Assembly (NCBI RefSeq): GCF_016756535.1
Contig: NZ_AP023247.1
Location: forward strand, 2,728,501-2,792,500
Length of the DNA stretch: 64,000 bases
DNA from: Mesorhizobium sp. 131-2-1
GTDB taxonomy: Bacteria; Pseudomonadota; Alphaproteobacteria; Rhizobiales; Rhizobiaceae
Reading direction: 5' to 3'
Shown: positions 20,030 to 31,770 of the stretch, piece after piece
Numbering within the stretch: position 1 is the stretch's first letter
How the letters are laid out: each line of letters opens with the position of its first letter
The notes under the pieces: generated by a model
What the model was told of the DNA's origin: nothing
The model's database searches: none
The model's input: the letters and a program-made list of their open reading frames with translations, nothing else
Translations under genes and position numbers: made by a program

Positions 20030-21333
20030 GCTGGCTTGGCGGCAACAGCGATGCCTCCTCGCGCCGGTCCGGCACCTTGACGGTGCTCGATGTCGGCTCG
20101 AGCAAGGTTTGCTGCGTGGTGGCGAAGCTGAAGCCGCGTGAGGATGGCAAGCTGCTGCGCGGGCGCTCGCATCGCATCCAGGTGATCGGTATCGGCCACC
20201 AGAAATCGCAAGGCGTGAAGTCGGGTGTTGTCGTCGACCTCGACCGGGCCGAGCACGCCATCCGCCTTGCCGTCGACGCCGCCGAGCGGATGGCTGGGCT
20301 GACGGTGGATTCGCTGATCGTCAACATGACCGCCGGGCGGTTGAAGAGCGAGACCTTCTCGGCCACGATCAATCTCGGCGGCCATCAGGCCGACGAGGCC
20401 GACATCAAGCGCGTGCTTGCCGCCGGCGCCAAGCAGGCGCTGAAGGCCGAGCGCGAGGTGATCCATTCGCTTCCCGTCGGCTTCTCGCTCGACGCCGAAC
20501 GCGGCGTGCGCGACCCGCGCGGCATGGTTGGCGACGCACTGGGCGTCGACATGCATGTGCTGACGGGCGATTCGGCGCCGCTGCGCAACCTGGAGCTCTG
20601 CATCAACCGCTCGCATCTCTCGGTCGAGCGCATGGTGGCAACCCCGTATGCCAGCGGACTTGCCGCACTTGTCGACGATGAGCTCGAAATGGGCGCCGCC
20701 TGCATCGACATGGGTGGCGGTACGACGACGATCTCGGTGTTCTCGGAAGGCAAGTTCGTTCACGGCGACGCCATCGCCATTGGCGGCAACCATGTCACGC
20801 TCGACATGGCCAAGGGCCTGTCGACCTCGCTCGATGCCGCAGAGCGGCTGAAGGTGATGCACGGTTCGGCACTGCCTGGCAGCGCCGACGATCGCGACCT
20901 CGTCTCGATCCAGCCGATCGGCGAGGAAGGCGAGGTGCCGCTGCAGATTCCGCGCTCGATGATGACGCGCATCATCCGCGCCCGCATCGACGAGACGCTG
21001 GAGCTTTTGCGCGACCGGCTGAACAAGTCCGGCTACGGCAATGCCGTCGGCAAGCGCGTCGTGCTCACCGGCGGCGCCAGCCAGCTTTCCGGCCTGCCGG
21101 AAGCGGCGCGCCGCATCCTCGGCCGCAATGTGCGCATCGGTCGCCCGCTCGGCGTGGCGGGCCTGCCCGAGGCGGCCAAGGGGCCGGCGTTCTCGACCCC
21201 GGTCGGGCTTTTGATCTATCCGCAGATGGCAAGCTTCGAGAGCCATTCGGCGAAGGGAATTTCCGGTCTCAAGATGACCGGAACAGGTGGAAAACTGCAT
21301 CGCATGAGTCAGTGGTTGAGAGACAGTTTCTAA
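20026..21333 (+). CDS. ftsA: Cell division protein FtsA
   Basis: 435 residues, actin-like. Phosphate loops LDVGSSKVCC (N-terminal) and CIDMGGGTTTISVF (about 226-239) and the adenosine site VLTGGASQLSGL are visible, together with the SHS2/1C domain specific to FtsA. The C-terminal helix KLHRMSQWLRDSF is amphipathic and would tether FtsA to the membrane. It anchors FtsZ filaments. It is coupled to ftsQ upstream; ftsZ follows after 68 nt. Confidence 0.96.
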   Translation: MSWLGGNSDASSRRSGTLTVLDVGSSKVCCVVAKLKPREDGKLLRGRSHRIQVIGIGHQKSQGVKSGVVVDLDRAEHAIRLAVDAAERMAGLTVDSLIVNMTAGRLKSETFSATINLGGHQADEADIKRVLAAGAKQALKAEREVIHSLPVGFSLDAERGVRDPRGMVGDALGVDMHVLTGDSAPLRNLELCINRSHLSVERMVATPYASGLAALVDDELEMGAACIDMGGGTTTISVFSEGKFVHGDAIAIGGNHVTLDMAKGLSTSLDAAERLKVMHGSALPGSADDRDLVSIQPIGEEGEVPLQIPRSMMTRIIRARIDETLELLRDRLNKSGYGNAVGKRVVLTGGASQLSGLPEAARRILGRNVRIGRPLGVAGLPEAAKGPAFSTPVGLLIYPQMASFESHSAKGISGLKMTGTGGKLHRMSQWLRDSF

Positions 21334-21401
21334 AATTGACGGGGACAGCCCCATAGGCGGCCGCAGCGGCGAAGCGGCGGGAAAGGCAAAGGACGGAGAC
21401 A

Positions 21402-23063
21402 ATGACCATCAATCTGCAAAAGCCGGACATCACCGAGCTGAAGCCACGCATCACCGTGTTTGGTGTCGGCGGTGGCGGCGGCAATGCGGTCAACAACATG
21501 ATCACCGCCGGCTTGCGCGGTGTCGAGTTCGTGGTGGCGAACACCGATGCGCAGGCGCTGACCATGTCGAAGGCGGAGCGGCTGATCCAGCTCGGCGCGC
21601 ATGTGACCGAGGGTCTCGGCGCCGGCTCGCAGCCGGAGGTCGGCCGCGCAGCAGCGGAAGAATGCATCGATGAGATCATCGATCACCTCTCCAACACCCA
21701 TATGTGCTTCGTCACCGCCGGCATGGGCGGCGGCACCGGCACAGGTGCTGCTCCGGTTGTCGCCCGCGCCGCGCGCGAGAAGGGCATCCTCACCGTCGGC
21801 GTCGTCACCAAGCCGTTCCATTTCGAGGGCCAGCGCCGCATGAAGACGGCCGACTTGGGCATCGAGGAACTGCAGAAATGCGTCGACACGCTCATCGTCA
21901 TCCCCAACCAGAACCTGTTCCGGCTGGCCAATGACAAGACCACCTTCGCCGACGCGTTCGCCATGGCCGACCAGGTGCTTTACTCGGGTGTTGCCTGCAT
22001 CACCGACCTGATGGTCAAGGAAGGCCTGATCAACCTCGACTTCGCCGACGTCCGCTCGGTGATGCGCGAGATGGGCAAGGCGATGATGGGTACGGGCGAG
22101 GCTTCGGGCGAGGGCCGCGCCATGGCCGCCGCCGAAGCCGCGATCGCCAACCCGCTGCTCGACGAGACCTCGATGAAGGGCGCCAAGGGCCTGCTGATCT
22201 CGATCACCGGCGGCCGCGACCTGACCCTGTTCGAGGTCGACGAAGCCGCGACCCGCATTCGCGAAGAGGTCGACCAGGACGCCAACATCATCCTCGGCGC
22301 CACCTTCGACGAGGAACTGGAAGGCGTGATCCGCGTCTCGGTGGTCGCCACCGGCATCGACAAGTCGGCGGCGGAAATCGCCGCGGCGCCGATCTCGATC
22401 CGCGCGGCGCCGCAGAAGCCGATCACCCGCCCGGCCGCTCCGGTCGCGGAAAGCCGGCCGGCTCCGGTCCTGCAGCAGACCTATGAGCCGCGCGCTGCCG
22501 ATCCGGTCGCCGAGGCGATCCAGCTTGCCGAAGCCAATGCCGCCGCAATGGCACAGGCCCGCCCGGCGCCGACGGCGCATGCGGAAGAGTTCCGTCCGCA
22601 GAGCAAGATCTTCCAGGCGCCGCCCGCCCAGCCGCAGCCCATCGTTCAGCAGCAGGTGGTGCAACCCGCGCCGCTCAGGGAAATGTCGCAGCCGGTTGCC
22701 GCCGCGCCCCAGCGCATGCCGCGCGTCGAGGACTTTCCGCCGGTGGTGAAGGCCGAGGTGGAGGCCAAGAGCCGTCCGGTCGACCATGAGAATGGCGGAC
22801 CGATGGGACTGCTGAAGCGCCTGACCAACGGGTTGACGCGCCGCGAGGAAGAGCCTGCCCGGCTGCAGCCGGCGCAGCCGCGCGAGCCCAAACTGCGCCA
22901 GGCCGCACCGGAAGTGCGCCGTCTCGCCAGCCAGGATCCGCAGCTCTACGCGCCGCGCCGCGGCCAGCTCGACGACCAGGGCCGGCTGACGACGCAGAGC
23001 CGGGCCGTGCAGGAAGACGACCAGCTGGAGATCCCGGCATTCCTGCGCCGCCAGGCCAATTGA
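21402..23063 (+). CDS. ftsZ: Cell division GTPase FtsZ
   Basis: 553 residues, longer than the roughly 380 of Escherichia coli. The tubulin-like core (1-320) has [13 protein letters not shown] and the signature loop [10 protein letters not shown] near residue 109. A long Pro/Ala/Gln-rich linker (about 325-540) follows, and the C-terminal peptide IPAFLRR that binds FtsA ends the protein. Long linkers are usual in rhizobia. It forms the Z ring. AAGGACGGAGAC precedes the ATG. A hairpin terminator lies 24 nt downstream. Confidence 0.97.
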   Translation: MTINLQKPDITELKPRITVFGVGGGGGNAVNNMITAGLRGVEFVVANTDAQALTMSKAERLIQLGAHVTEGLGAGSQPEVGRAAAEECIDEIIDHLSNTHMCFVTAGMGGGTGTGAAPVVARAAREKGILTVGVVTKPFHFEGQRRMKTADLGIEELQKCVDTLIVIPNQNLFRLANDKTTFADAFAMADQVLYSGVACITDLMVKEGLINLDFADVRSVMREMGKAMMGTGEASGEGRAMAAAEAAIANPLLDETSMKGAKGLLISITGGRDLTLFEVDEAATRIREEVDQDANIILGATFDEELEGVIRVSVVATGIDKSAAEIAAAPISIRAAPQKPITRPAAPVAESRPAPVLQQTYEPRAADPVAEAIQLAEANAAAMAQARPAPTAHAEEFRPQSKIFQAPPAQPQPIVQQQVVQPAPLREMSQPVAAAPQRMPRVEDFPPVVKAEVEAKSRPVDHENGGPMGLLKRLTNGLTRREEEPARLQPAQPREPKLRQAAPEVRRLASQDPQLYAPRRGQLDDQGRLTTQSRAVQEDDQLEIPAFLRRQAN

Positions 23064-23401
23064 CCGTTAACGGTTCGTAACAGTTGTTAACAGGCAGACA
23101 AGCGATTGTTTGCCTGTTAATATATTAAGTGCTGTAAAAACAAGATGTTGCAAGCGCTTCCTTGCGTCCGATCGCGGTTACAGAGGGTAAGAAACCGTGA
23201 TTTGGACTCTCCCAGCCGGGCCACTATCTTCGCCCGGAGCACTATCGGCTTGCCGGGATTCGGGGAGTTGGCCCTGCCTGCCGATCATATCAAGAGCCGC
23301 ACGGCCTTGTTTATTTTGCCGCATTCATGCGCACGCCAGGTGATCCATTTGGCCGCAAAATACTCGGGGAGCCGATAAAGCGGACGCAGGCAGTATGGGC
23401 C
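23064..23401. other. 338-bp spacer between ftsZ and lpxC
   Basis: It begins with the hairpin annotated at 23087-23120, after which an AT-rich stretch (TATATTAAGTGCTGTAAAAA, 23121-23140) could contain the lpxC promoter. I cannot assign hexamers with confidence. No gene is supported; an in-frame extension of lpxC up to 23327 is not conserved-looking. Confidence 0.55.
23087..23120 (+). terminator. Hairpin terminator after ftsZ, GCGA tetraloop
   Basis: Arms TTAACAGGCAGACAA (23087-23101) and TTGTTTGCCTGTTAA (23106-23120) pair over 15 positions, with one G-U pair in RNA, around a GCGA loop of the GNRA class. The stem is AT-rich at the base and is followed by TATATTAAG rather than a long T run, so it may be a weak terminator or a 3' stabilising structure. 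It sits right after the end of ftsZ. Confidence 0.7.
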
Positions 23402-24349
23402 ATGGGGTTTGTCTTGCACGACTATCAGACGACACTTAAATCGCGCGCGACTCTTACGGGGACCGGCGTTCACAGCGGCAAGCCCGTCACCGTCAATTTC
23501 CTGCCCGCGGATGCCGATACCGGCATCGTCTTCCAGCTTTCCAATGGCGGCGAGAGCCGCGAGTTCCGCGCGCTGGTCTCGGAAGTCGGCGCGACCGACC
23601 TCTGCACCATGCTCGGCGATCCGGCGGGCGACCACATCGGCACCGTCGAACATCTGATGGCCGCGGTCTTCGGGCTTGGCGTCGACAATCTCGTCATCGA
23701 GATCGACGGCCGTGAGGTTCCGATCCTCGACGGCAGCGCCGTGCCCTTTGTCGAGGCCTTCGACCAGGCGGGCATCGAGACGCTGCCGGTCAAGCGCCGC
23801 TACATCCGGGTGGTCAAGCCGGTCCGCATCGAGAATGGCGCCTCATGGGCCGAGTTCAGGCCCTATGACGGCACGCGCTTCGAGATCGAGATCGATTTCG
23901 AGAGCCCGGCCATTGGCCGCCAGCTCTTCGCATCCGACATCAACCCCGACATTTTCCGCCGCGACATCGCGCGGGCCCGCACCTTCGGCTTCATGAAGGA
24001 CGTCGAGCGTCTCTGGGCCGCCGGCTATGCGCTCGGCGCGTCGCTGGAGAACTCGCTGGTGATCGGCGACGACAACCGCGTCATCAACATGGGCGGCCTT
24101 CGCTACACCAACGAATTCGCGCGCCACAAGACGCTGGATGCCATGGGCGACTTGGCGCTTGCCGGCGCCCGCTTCATCGGCTGCTTCCGCTCCTATCGCG
24201 GCGGCCACAGGATGAATGCGGCGGCCTTGCGTCGGCTTCTGTCCGACCGGTCTGCATTCGAGATCGTCGAAACCACACGTCGCGAGCGTGGCCGCAGCGC
24301 CGAAATGATTGCCGTGAGCGCGCCACTCTACGCGCCCTGGATGATCTGA
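23402..24349 (+). CDS. lpxC: UDP-3-O-acyl-N-acetylglucosamine deacetylase LpxC
   Basis: 315 residues from ATG 23402, which gives the conserved N-terminus LHDYQTTLKSRATLTGTGVHSG; the frame opens earlier at 23327 without conserved sequence. Zinc ligands are in TVEHLMAAVFGLGVDN and the C-terminal RSYRGGHRMN, with LDAMGDLALAGA the third metal-binding block. It removes acetate in the committed step of lipid A synthesis. Its place directly after ftsZ is conserved in many proteobacteria and joins wall, division and outer membrane supply. Confidence 0.95.
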   Translation: MGFVLHDYQTTLKSRATLTGTGVHSGKPVTVNFLPADADTGIVFQLSNGGESREFRALVSEVGATDLCTMLGDPAGDHIGTVEHLMAAVFGLGVDNLVIEIDGREVPILDGSAVPFVEAFDQAGIETLPVKRRYIRVVKPVRIENGASWAEFRPYDGTRFEIEIDFESPAIGRQLFASDINPDIFRRDIARARTFGFMKDVERLWAAGYALGASLENSLVIGDDNRVINMGGLRYTNEFARHKTLDAMGDLALAGARFIGCFRSYRGGHRMNAAALRRLLSDRSAFEIVETTRRERGRSAEMIAVSAPLYAPWMI

Positions 24350-24565
24350 TTCTTAACGATTTTCTGGCTTTGTGGCGCCCGACCGGTGTTGCATGGATGC
24401 ATCATCGGTGGGTGAAATCGTCCCATTGCGGCGCCAGCGCCAAACCGCCACAAAAATGTGCGATTGGCCGGAGATAGCGTTGCCGGGCACGGCGGTTATG
24501 GTTTATGGCTGCTGCCCCAGAGCGAAATGACGACTGAAATGACGCCGAAAGGGCGGAATCCAATC

Positions 24566-25435
24566 ATGTTCTTCAAGCGAGTTGGTCAATCGAAAGCGCC
24601 GCACCGGGCTGTTTTCCTGGCGCTTTCGGTGGTTGTTCCATCGCTCTTCCTGTCGGCCTGCATGTCCTCCGAGAAGGACGTCGACCTGTCGACCTATGTC
24701 GATCAGACCGAGCCGGCCGACGTCCTCTACAATCAGGGCCTCGCCAATCTGAACGCCGGACGCCTGCAGGAGGCGAGCCGCAAGTTCGACGCCGTCGACC
24801 GCCAGCATCCCTATTCGGAGTTCGCCCGCAAATCGATGGTGATGGGCGCCTTCGCCGACTACCGGCAGGGCAACTATGACGAGGCGATCGGCTCGGCCAA
24901 GCGCTATCTCACGCTCTACCCGTCGACGGACGACGCCGCCTATGCCCAGTACATCATCGGGCTGAGCTACTACCGTCAGATCAAGGACGTCACGCAGGAC
25001 CAGAAGGAAGCCCGTCTCACCGTGCAGACGATGCAGGATCTGGTGACGCGCTGGCCGACGTCGGAATATGTCGACGACGCCAAGGAGAAGATCCGCTTCG
25101 CCACCGACCAGCTCGCCGGCAAGGAGATGCAGATCGGCCGCTACTATCTCGAGCGCCGCGAATACATCGCCGCGGTCAAGCGCTTCCGGACCGTGGTCGA
25201 GAACTATTCCAACACCCGCCATGTCGAGGAGGCGTTGGCGCGCCTGACCGAAACCTACTACGCCATGGGGCTGACCTCGGAAGCGCAGACCGCCGCGGCG
25301 GTGCTCGGCACCAACTATCCCGACAGCCAGTGGTACAAGGATTCCTACAAGCTCCTGCAGAGCAACGGGCTTGAGCCGCGCGAAAATGCCGGGTCGTGGA
25401 TATCCAAGGCCGGGAAACTGATCACCGGCGCCTGA
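24566..25435 (+). CDS. bamD: Outer membrane assembly lipoprotein BamD
   Basis: 289 residues from ATG 24566; in-frame starts at 24527 and 24539 are possible but put extra polar residues before the signal. A signal peptide ends in the lipobox LSAC (LFLSAC, Cys at about 33). Tetratricopeptide repeats follow, such as [20 protein letters not shown] and [21 protein letters not shown]. BamD is an essential partner of BamA in outer membrane protein insertion. It ends 8 nt before recN, so the two may be cotranscribed. Confidence 0.93.
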   Translation: MFFKRVGQSKAPHRAVFLALSVVVPSLFLSACMSSEKDVDLSTYVDQTEPADVLYNQGLANLNAGRLQEASRKFDAVDRQHPYSEFARKSMVMGAFADYRQGNYDEAIGSAKRYLTLYPSTDDAAYAQYIIGLSYYRQIKDVTQDQKEARLTVQTMQDLVTRWPTSEYVDDAKEKIRFATDQLAGKEMQIGRYYLERREYIAAVKRFRTVVENYSNTRHVEEALARLTETYYAMGLTSEAQTAAAVLGTNYPDSQWYKDSYKLLQSNGLEPRENAGSWISKAGKLITGA

Positions 25436-25443
25436 CGTCCGCG

Positions 25444-27117
25444 ATGCTGTCCAGGCTGTCGATCCGCGATATCGTCCTGATCGAGAAGCTGGACATCGAC
25501 TTCTTGCCCGGTCTCTCGGTGCTCACCGGCGAGACCGGCGCCGGCAAATCCATCCTGCTCGATGCGCTGTCCCTGGCGCTCGGCGCGCGCGGTGATGCGT
25601 CACTTGTTCGCCACGGCGCCACGCAGGGTCAGGTCATTGCTGTGTTCGATGTGCCGCGCAACCATCCGGCCCGCGCGCTGCTTGCCGACAACGCCATCGA
25701 GGATGATGGCGACATCATCCTGCGCCGGGTGCAGACGGCCGATGGCCGCACGCGCGTCTTCGTCAACGACCAGCCGTCCAGTGTCACGCTGATGCGCGAT
25801 GTCGGCCATGCGCTGGTCGAGATCCATGGCCAGCATGACGAGCGCGCCCTGGTCGATCCGGGTGCGCATCGCGAATTGCTGGACAGTTTCGGCGGCCATC
25901 TCGGCGCCGCGCGCGCGGCCGGCGAGGCCTGGCGCTTCTGGCGCGGCTGCGAGCAGGATCTGGCAAAACACCGCGCCAAGGTTGAGGCCGCCGCGCGCGA
26001 AGCCGACTATCTGCGCGCCTCGGTCGCGGAACTGGCGAAGCTCGATCCGCAACCGGGCGAAGAGAGCGAGCTTGCCGAACTGCGCGCCCAGATGATGCGG
26101 GCGGAGAAGATCGCCTCGGAAATCCATGACGCGCAGGACGTGCTTTCGGGACCATCCTCGCCGTTGCCGCAGTTGGCCAGCCTGCTACGGCGCCTGCAGC
26201 GCAAGGCGGGCGAGGTGCCGGGGCTGCTCGACGACGTCGTGAAGTCGCTTGACGAGGCGATGCTGTCGCTCGATGCGGCGCAGTCCGGCGTCGAGGCGGC
26301 ACTGCGCGCCACCGAGTACGATCCGCAACGGCTGGAGAAGGCGGAGGAGCGGCTGTTTGCGCTGCGCGCCGCCTCGCGCAAGCACAGCGTCGCGGTGGAC
26401 GATCTGGCGCAGTTGCGCGATACGATGGCGGCTGATCTCGCCGATCTCGATGCCGGCGAGGAGCGCCTGCATGGGCTGGAGAAGCAGGCGGCCGCGGCGT
26501 GCGAGGCCTACGACATTTCCGCCGCGCAACTGTCATCGCTTCGTCACGCGGCCGCGGTCGGGCTGACCAAGGCGGTGATGGCCGAATTGCCGGCGCTCAA
26601 GCTCGAACGCGCCGAATTCATCGTCGAGATGGCGAGCGATGCCGAGAGCCGCATGGAAGAGGGCATCGACCAGGTCGAGTTCTGGGTGCGTACCAATCCG
26701 GGGACGCGGCCCGGCCCGATGATGAAGGTCGCTTCCGGCGGCGAGCTGTCGCGCTTCCTGCTGGCGCTGAAGGTGGCGCTGGCCGATCGCGGTTCGGCGC
26801 CGACGCTCGTCTTCGACGAAATCGACACCGGCGTCGGCGGCGCCGTGGCCGATGCCATCGGCCAGCGGCTGGCTAGGTTGTCGAAGCGCGTGCAGGTGCT
26901 GTCCGTCACCCACGCGCCGCAAGTGGCGGCGCGCGCGGCAACGCATTTCCTGATCTCCAAATCCGGCGGCACCGACAAGGTCGCCACCGGCATCGCCGAG
27001 ATGGACCGGCCGGCGCGCCAGGAGGAGATCGCGCGCATGCTGGCCGGCGCCACTATCACCGACGAGGCGCGCGCGGCGGCCGAGCGGCTGCTGCGCGAGA
27101 ACACGGCGGCAGCCTAG
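25444..27117 (+). CDS. recN: DNA repair protein RecN
   Basis: 557 residues from ATG 25444. SMC-like layout: Walker A GETGAGKS (29-36), a central region rich in charged coiled coil (about 155-370), ABC signature GGELSRFLLALK, and Walker B TLVFDEIDTGVGG. It acts in recombinational repair of double-strand breaks. An in-frame extension to 25396 overlaps bamD and lacks conservation. The TAG stop lies within the left arm of a long palindromic repeat. Confidence 0.95.
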   Translation: MLSRLSIRDIVLIEKLDIDFLPGLSVLTGETGAGKSILLDALSLALGARGDASLVRHGATQGQVIAVFDVPRNHPARALLADNAIEDDGDIILRRVQTADGRTRVFVNDQPSSVTLMRDVGHALVEIHGQHDERALVDPGAHRELLDSFGGHLGAARAAGEAWRFWRGCEQDLAKHRAKVEAAAREADYLRASVAELAKLDPQPGEESELAELRAQMMRAEKIASEIHDAQDVLSGPSSPLPQLASLLRRLQRKAGEVPGLLDDVVKSLDEAMLSLDAAQSGVEAALRATEYDPQRLEKAEERLFALRAASRKHSVAVDDLAQLRDTMAADLADLDAGEERLHGLEKQAAAACEAYDISAAQLSSLRHAAAVGLTKAVMAELPALKLERAEFIVEMASDAESRMEEGIDQVEFWVRTNPGTRPGPMMKVASGGELSRFLLALKVALADRGSAPTLVFDEIDTGVGGAVADAIGQRLARLSKRVQVLSVTHAPQVAARAATHFLISKSGGTDKVATGIAEMDRPARQEEIARMLAGATITDEARAAAERLLRENTAAA

Positions 27118-27118
27118 C

Positions 27119-27265
27119 TAGGCTGTGCTGATATTCAGGTGAGGCCGGCCTGCGAAGGGCGGCTTCCTGCGCTTCCGGTGCTCACGTACCCAAAAGTACG
27201 CTCCGCTCCGGTTCTCGGAATCCACCCTTCTCGACTCGGCCTGACCTGAATCTCAACACATCCTA
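27119..27265. repeat. Long imperfect palindromic element (family C)
   Basis: Left arm from about 27119 to 27190 and right arm from about 27195 to 27265 are inverted near-copies of each other; for example ATTCAGGTGAGGCCGG on the left matches ATTCAGGTCAGGCCGA read from the complement of the right. The outer ends are variants of CCTAGG. An RNA copy would fold into one hairpin of about 65-70 pairs. It fills the recN-ligA spacer and could end the recN transcript. It does not share sequence with the other repeats here. Confidence 0.75.
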
Positions 27266-27375
27266 GGTGCTTGATTCTCCGTGCTTGGAATCTGAGTCAG
27301 GATATGGCTGCATCTTGCTGTTCGGGAATGATTTTGACGCAACCCGACTCCCGATCGGCGAATCCTGATTTATAG

Positions 27376-29612
<2,237 letters not shown>

Positions 29613-29613
<1 letters not shown>

Positions 29614-30305
29614 TGGCCGGCACGTTCAAGGGCTTCGGCCAAAAGGCCATTCCATTCCTGAAGGCGCTCGACTTCCACCAGAACCGGGAGTGGTTCCAGG
29701 AGAATCGCGACCTCTATGAAAGCGAGTTGCACGAGCCGTTCTGCGATCTCGTCGAGACGCTGACCGAGCGTTTCGCTGCTGCCGGTCTCGGCTTGCGCGG
29801 CGACCGCAAGAAGTCGCTGTTCCGCATCAATCGCGACGTGCGCTTCTCCAAGGACAAGCGGCCCTACAACCGGCATCTGTCGGCCATCCTGTCGCCCGAC
29901 GGCACCAAGATGGAGCAGGGCGTCTTCTACGTGCATATCGGGCTCGAACGATGCTTTTCAGGCGTTGCCTGGTGGCAGCCCGGTCCCGAACTGCTGCTCG
30001 CCATGCGCAACGCCATCGCGACGCGGCCGGACAAGTATCGCGCCCTGCTGGCGGCCTTGAAGAAGAACCGTCTCGAATTCGAGACCAAGGACCGCATGAA
30101 GCGCATGCCGCGCGGCTTCGAGCATGTCACCGACACCGACTTGGCCGAAGCCATCCGCAACCGGCACTTTTACGTCCAGCAGGCAATCGACCCGGCGGGA
30201 ATCCACTCGGCCGCGCTGGTCGACGAGCTCGTCGATTTCACCTTGCGCGCCAAGCCGTTGCTCGACTGGGGCAGGGCGATCCAGGGCAAGCCAGTGCAGG
30301 CCTAG
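29613..30305 (+). CDS. DUF2461 family protein (TIGR02453)
   Basis: 230 residues. The block FHQNREWFQENRDLYESELHEPF and the stretch RINRDVRFSKDKRPYNRHLSA are the marks of the DUF2461 / TIGR02453 family, whose function is unknown. No membrane segment or signal is visible, so a cytoplasmic protein is expected. The ATG shares one base with the ligA stop, so it is probably translated with ligA, which may hint at a DNA-related role; that is only context. Confidence 0.85.
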
Positions 30306-30334
30306 TTTCGCCTTTCAGCAGGTGCGGAGCCATT

Positions 30335-30652
30335 GTGATTCCGGGTCGATATATTGTTCTGACAGCAGCGCTATTCGGCCTCGCCGGCTGCTTTGTTGGC
30401 GAAACTTTTGATGCCGTTTACCTGCACCGGGGCGCAGACGGCGCCAATGCCGAGTGCTCAAGCGGCACCTATGGCGTCAACATGTTAGGACGAAGCAAGA
30501 ATCCACTACTGAATGTCACGCGATGTGTGGCGGCTTGTGAGAAAGCGGGTTTTGTCGTTGTCAGGAGCTTTCCGCGACTTGATCTCTTGATCGAGACAAA
30601 GGAGCTTGGCGACATTCCGGAAAGTGAGTGCACGATATCGCATAAATCCTAG
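30335..30652 (+). CDS. Small putative lipoprotein
   Basis: 105 residues from a GTG at 30335 with GCGGAG upstream. A short signal (IVLTAALFGLAGC) ends in a lipobox, Cys19, so a lipid-anchored protein is likely. The rest is small, with four further cysteines (SSGTYG region, VTRCVAACEKAG, ESECTI) that could form disulfides in the periplasm. I do not recognise the family. Base composition is lower in GC than that of neighbouring genes. It follows the DUF2461 gene by 29 nt and may share its transcript. Confidence 0.6.
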   Translation: MIPGRYIVLTAALFGLAGCFVGETFDAVYLHRGADGANAECSSGTYGVNMLGRSKNPLLNVTRCVAACEKAGFVVVRSFPRLDLLIETKELGDIPESECTISHKS

Positions 30653-30745
30653 CGCCAATCAGTTCCGCTGATCGTTGCGCTCAAGCGAATTGGTGTGACA
30701 AGAAAGGCGGCGCTCCCTACATCTGGCCCTCCAAGGGAGCGAACG

Positions 30746-31474
30746 ATGTCGGCGGAAGCGATCTCCGAAAGCAACGTGAAGAGTGATTTCTGGGACGGCG
30801 TGCGGCTGAGCATGCCCGTCGTGGTCGCCTCGGCGCCATTCGCCCTGCTGTTCGGGGCGATCGCCGTCGACAATGGTTTTTCGGTGCTCGAAGCCTTCCT
30901 GATGAGCGCGCTGATCTTCGGCGGCGCCAGCCAGATGGTCGGTATCGAACTGTTCGGCCAGCATGTCGCGCCATGGCTGATCGTGCTGTCGATCTTCGCC
31001 GTCAATTTCCGCCACGTGCTCTATTCAGCCGGCCTCGGCCGGCGCATTTCGCATTGGCCGGTGGTGCAGCAGGCGCTCGGCTTCTTCATCATGACCGACC
31101 CGCAATATGCCGTTTCCGAGGCCAAGGCAGTGTCCGGCGAGACGGTGGGCTTTGCCTGGTATCTCGGGCTCGGCCTGCCGGTCTATGTGTTCTGGGTGAT
31201 CGAAAGCGCGCTCGGCGCGGTGTTCGGCAAGCTCATCCCCGACACGCACGCGCTGGGCATCGACTTCCTGCTGCCGATCTATTTCCTCGGCCTCGTCATG
31301 GGCTTCCGCAAGCGGCCATTGTGGCTGCCGATCGTCGCGGCAAGCGCAGTCGCCTCGATCGTCGCCTACAAGACGGTCGGCTCGCCCTGGCATGTCTCGA
31401 TTGGCGCCATCGCCGGCGTGCTGCTCGCCGTCATCCTGCCGCCGCACCACAGCGGCGTGGGGGAACGGCCATGA
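30746..31474 (+). CDS. azlC: AzlC family branched-chain amino acid exporter subunit
   Basis: 242 residues from ATG 30746 with AAGGGAG upstream. Multiple membrane helices and the AzlC motif FGGASQMVGIELFG. Together with a small AzlD partner, proteins of this family export branched-chain amino acids or analogues (YgaZH in Escherichia coli, AzlCD in Bacillus). The stop overlaps the start of azlD, as usual for this pair. No regulator gene is adjacent. Confidence 0.9.
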   Translation: MSAEAISESNVKSDFWDGVRLSMPVVVASAPFALLFGAIAVDNGFSVLEAFLMSALIFGGASQMVGIELFGQHVAPWLIVLSIFAVNFRHVLYSAGLGRRISHWPVVQQALGFFIMTDPQYAVSEAKAVSGETVGFAWYLGLGLPVYVFWVIESALGAVFGKLIPDTHALGIDFLLPIYFLGLVMGFRKRPLWLPIVAASAVASIVAYKTVGSPWHVSIGAIAGVLLAVILPPHHSGVGERP

Positions 31475-31767
31475 GCGCCACCTTCTGGATCATCATCGCC
31501 GGCGCGATCGCGACCTATCTCACCCGCGTCGGCGGGCATCTCATCATCTCGCGCTTCGATAGCGTTCATCCGCGCGTCGAGGCCGGCTTGAATGCCGTGC
31601 CGGCGGCGGTGCTGACAACGCTGGTGGCGCCGGCCGTGCTCGGCGCCGGCCCCGCCGAATGGGCGGCGCTGATCGTCACCGCGGTCGTGTCGTTGCGCGG
31701 TGGGTTGATGTCGATGTTCCTAACGGGCGCCGCCGTGCTGATTCTTGCCAGGCAGTTCGTCGGATAG
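31471..31767 (+). CDS. azlD: AzlD family exporter subunit
   Basis: 98 residues with about three to four membrane helices (FWIIIAGAIATYLTR, VPAAVLTTLVAPAVLG, and a C-terminal VLILARQFVG). Size, topology and ATGA overlap with azlC identify the small AzlD partner. It ends 3 nt before the stop of the minus-strand aminopeptidase gene; there is no room for a terminator between them, so the transcripts probably overlap. Confidence 0.9.
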   Translation: MSATFWIIIAGAIATYLTRVGGHLIISRFDSVHPRVEAGLNAVPAAVLTTLVAPAVLGAGPAEWAALIVTAVVSLRGGLMSMFLTGAAVLILARQFVG

Positions 31768-31770
31768 AAA

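Noticed and set aside
23327..23401. An earlier lpxC start at 23327
   Set aside because: The added 25 residues are not LpxC-like; the conserved N-terminus starts at 23402.
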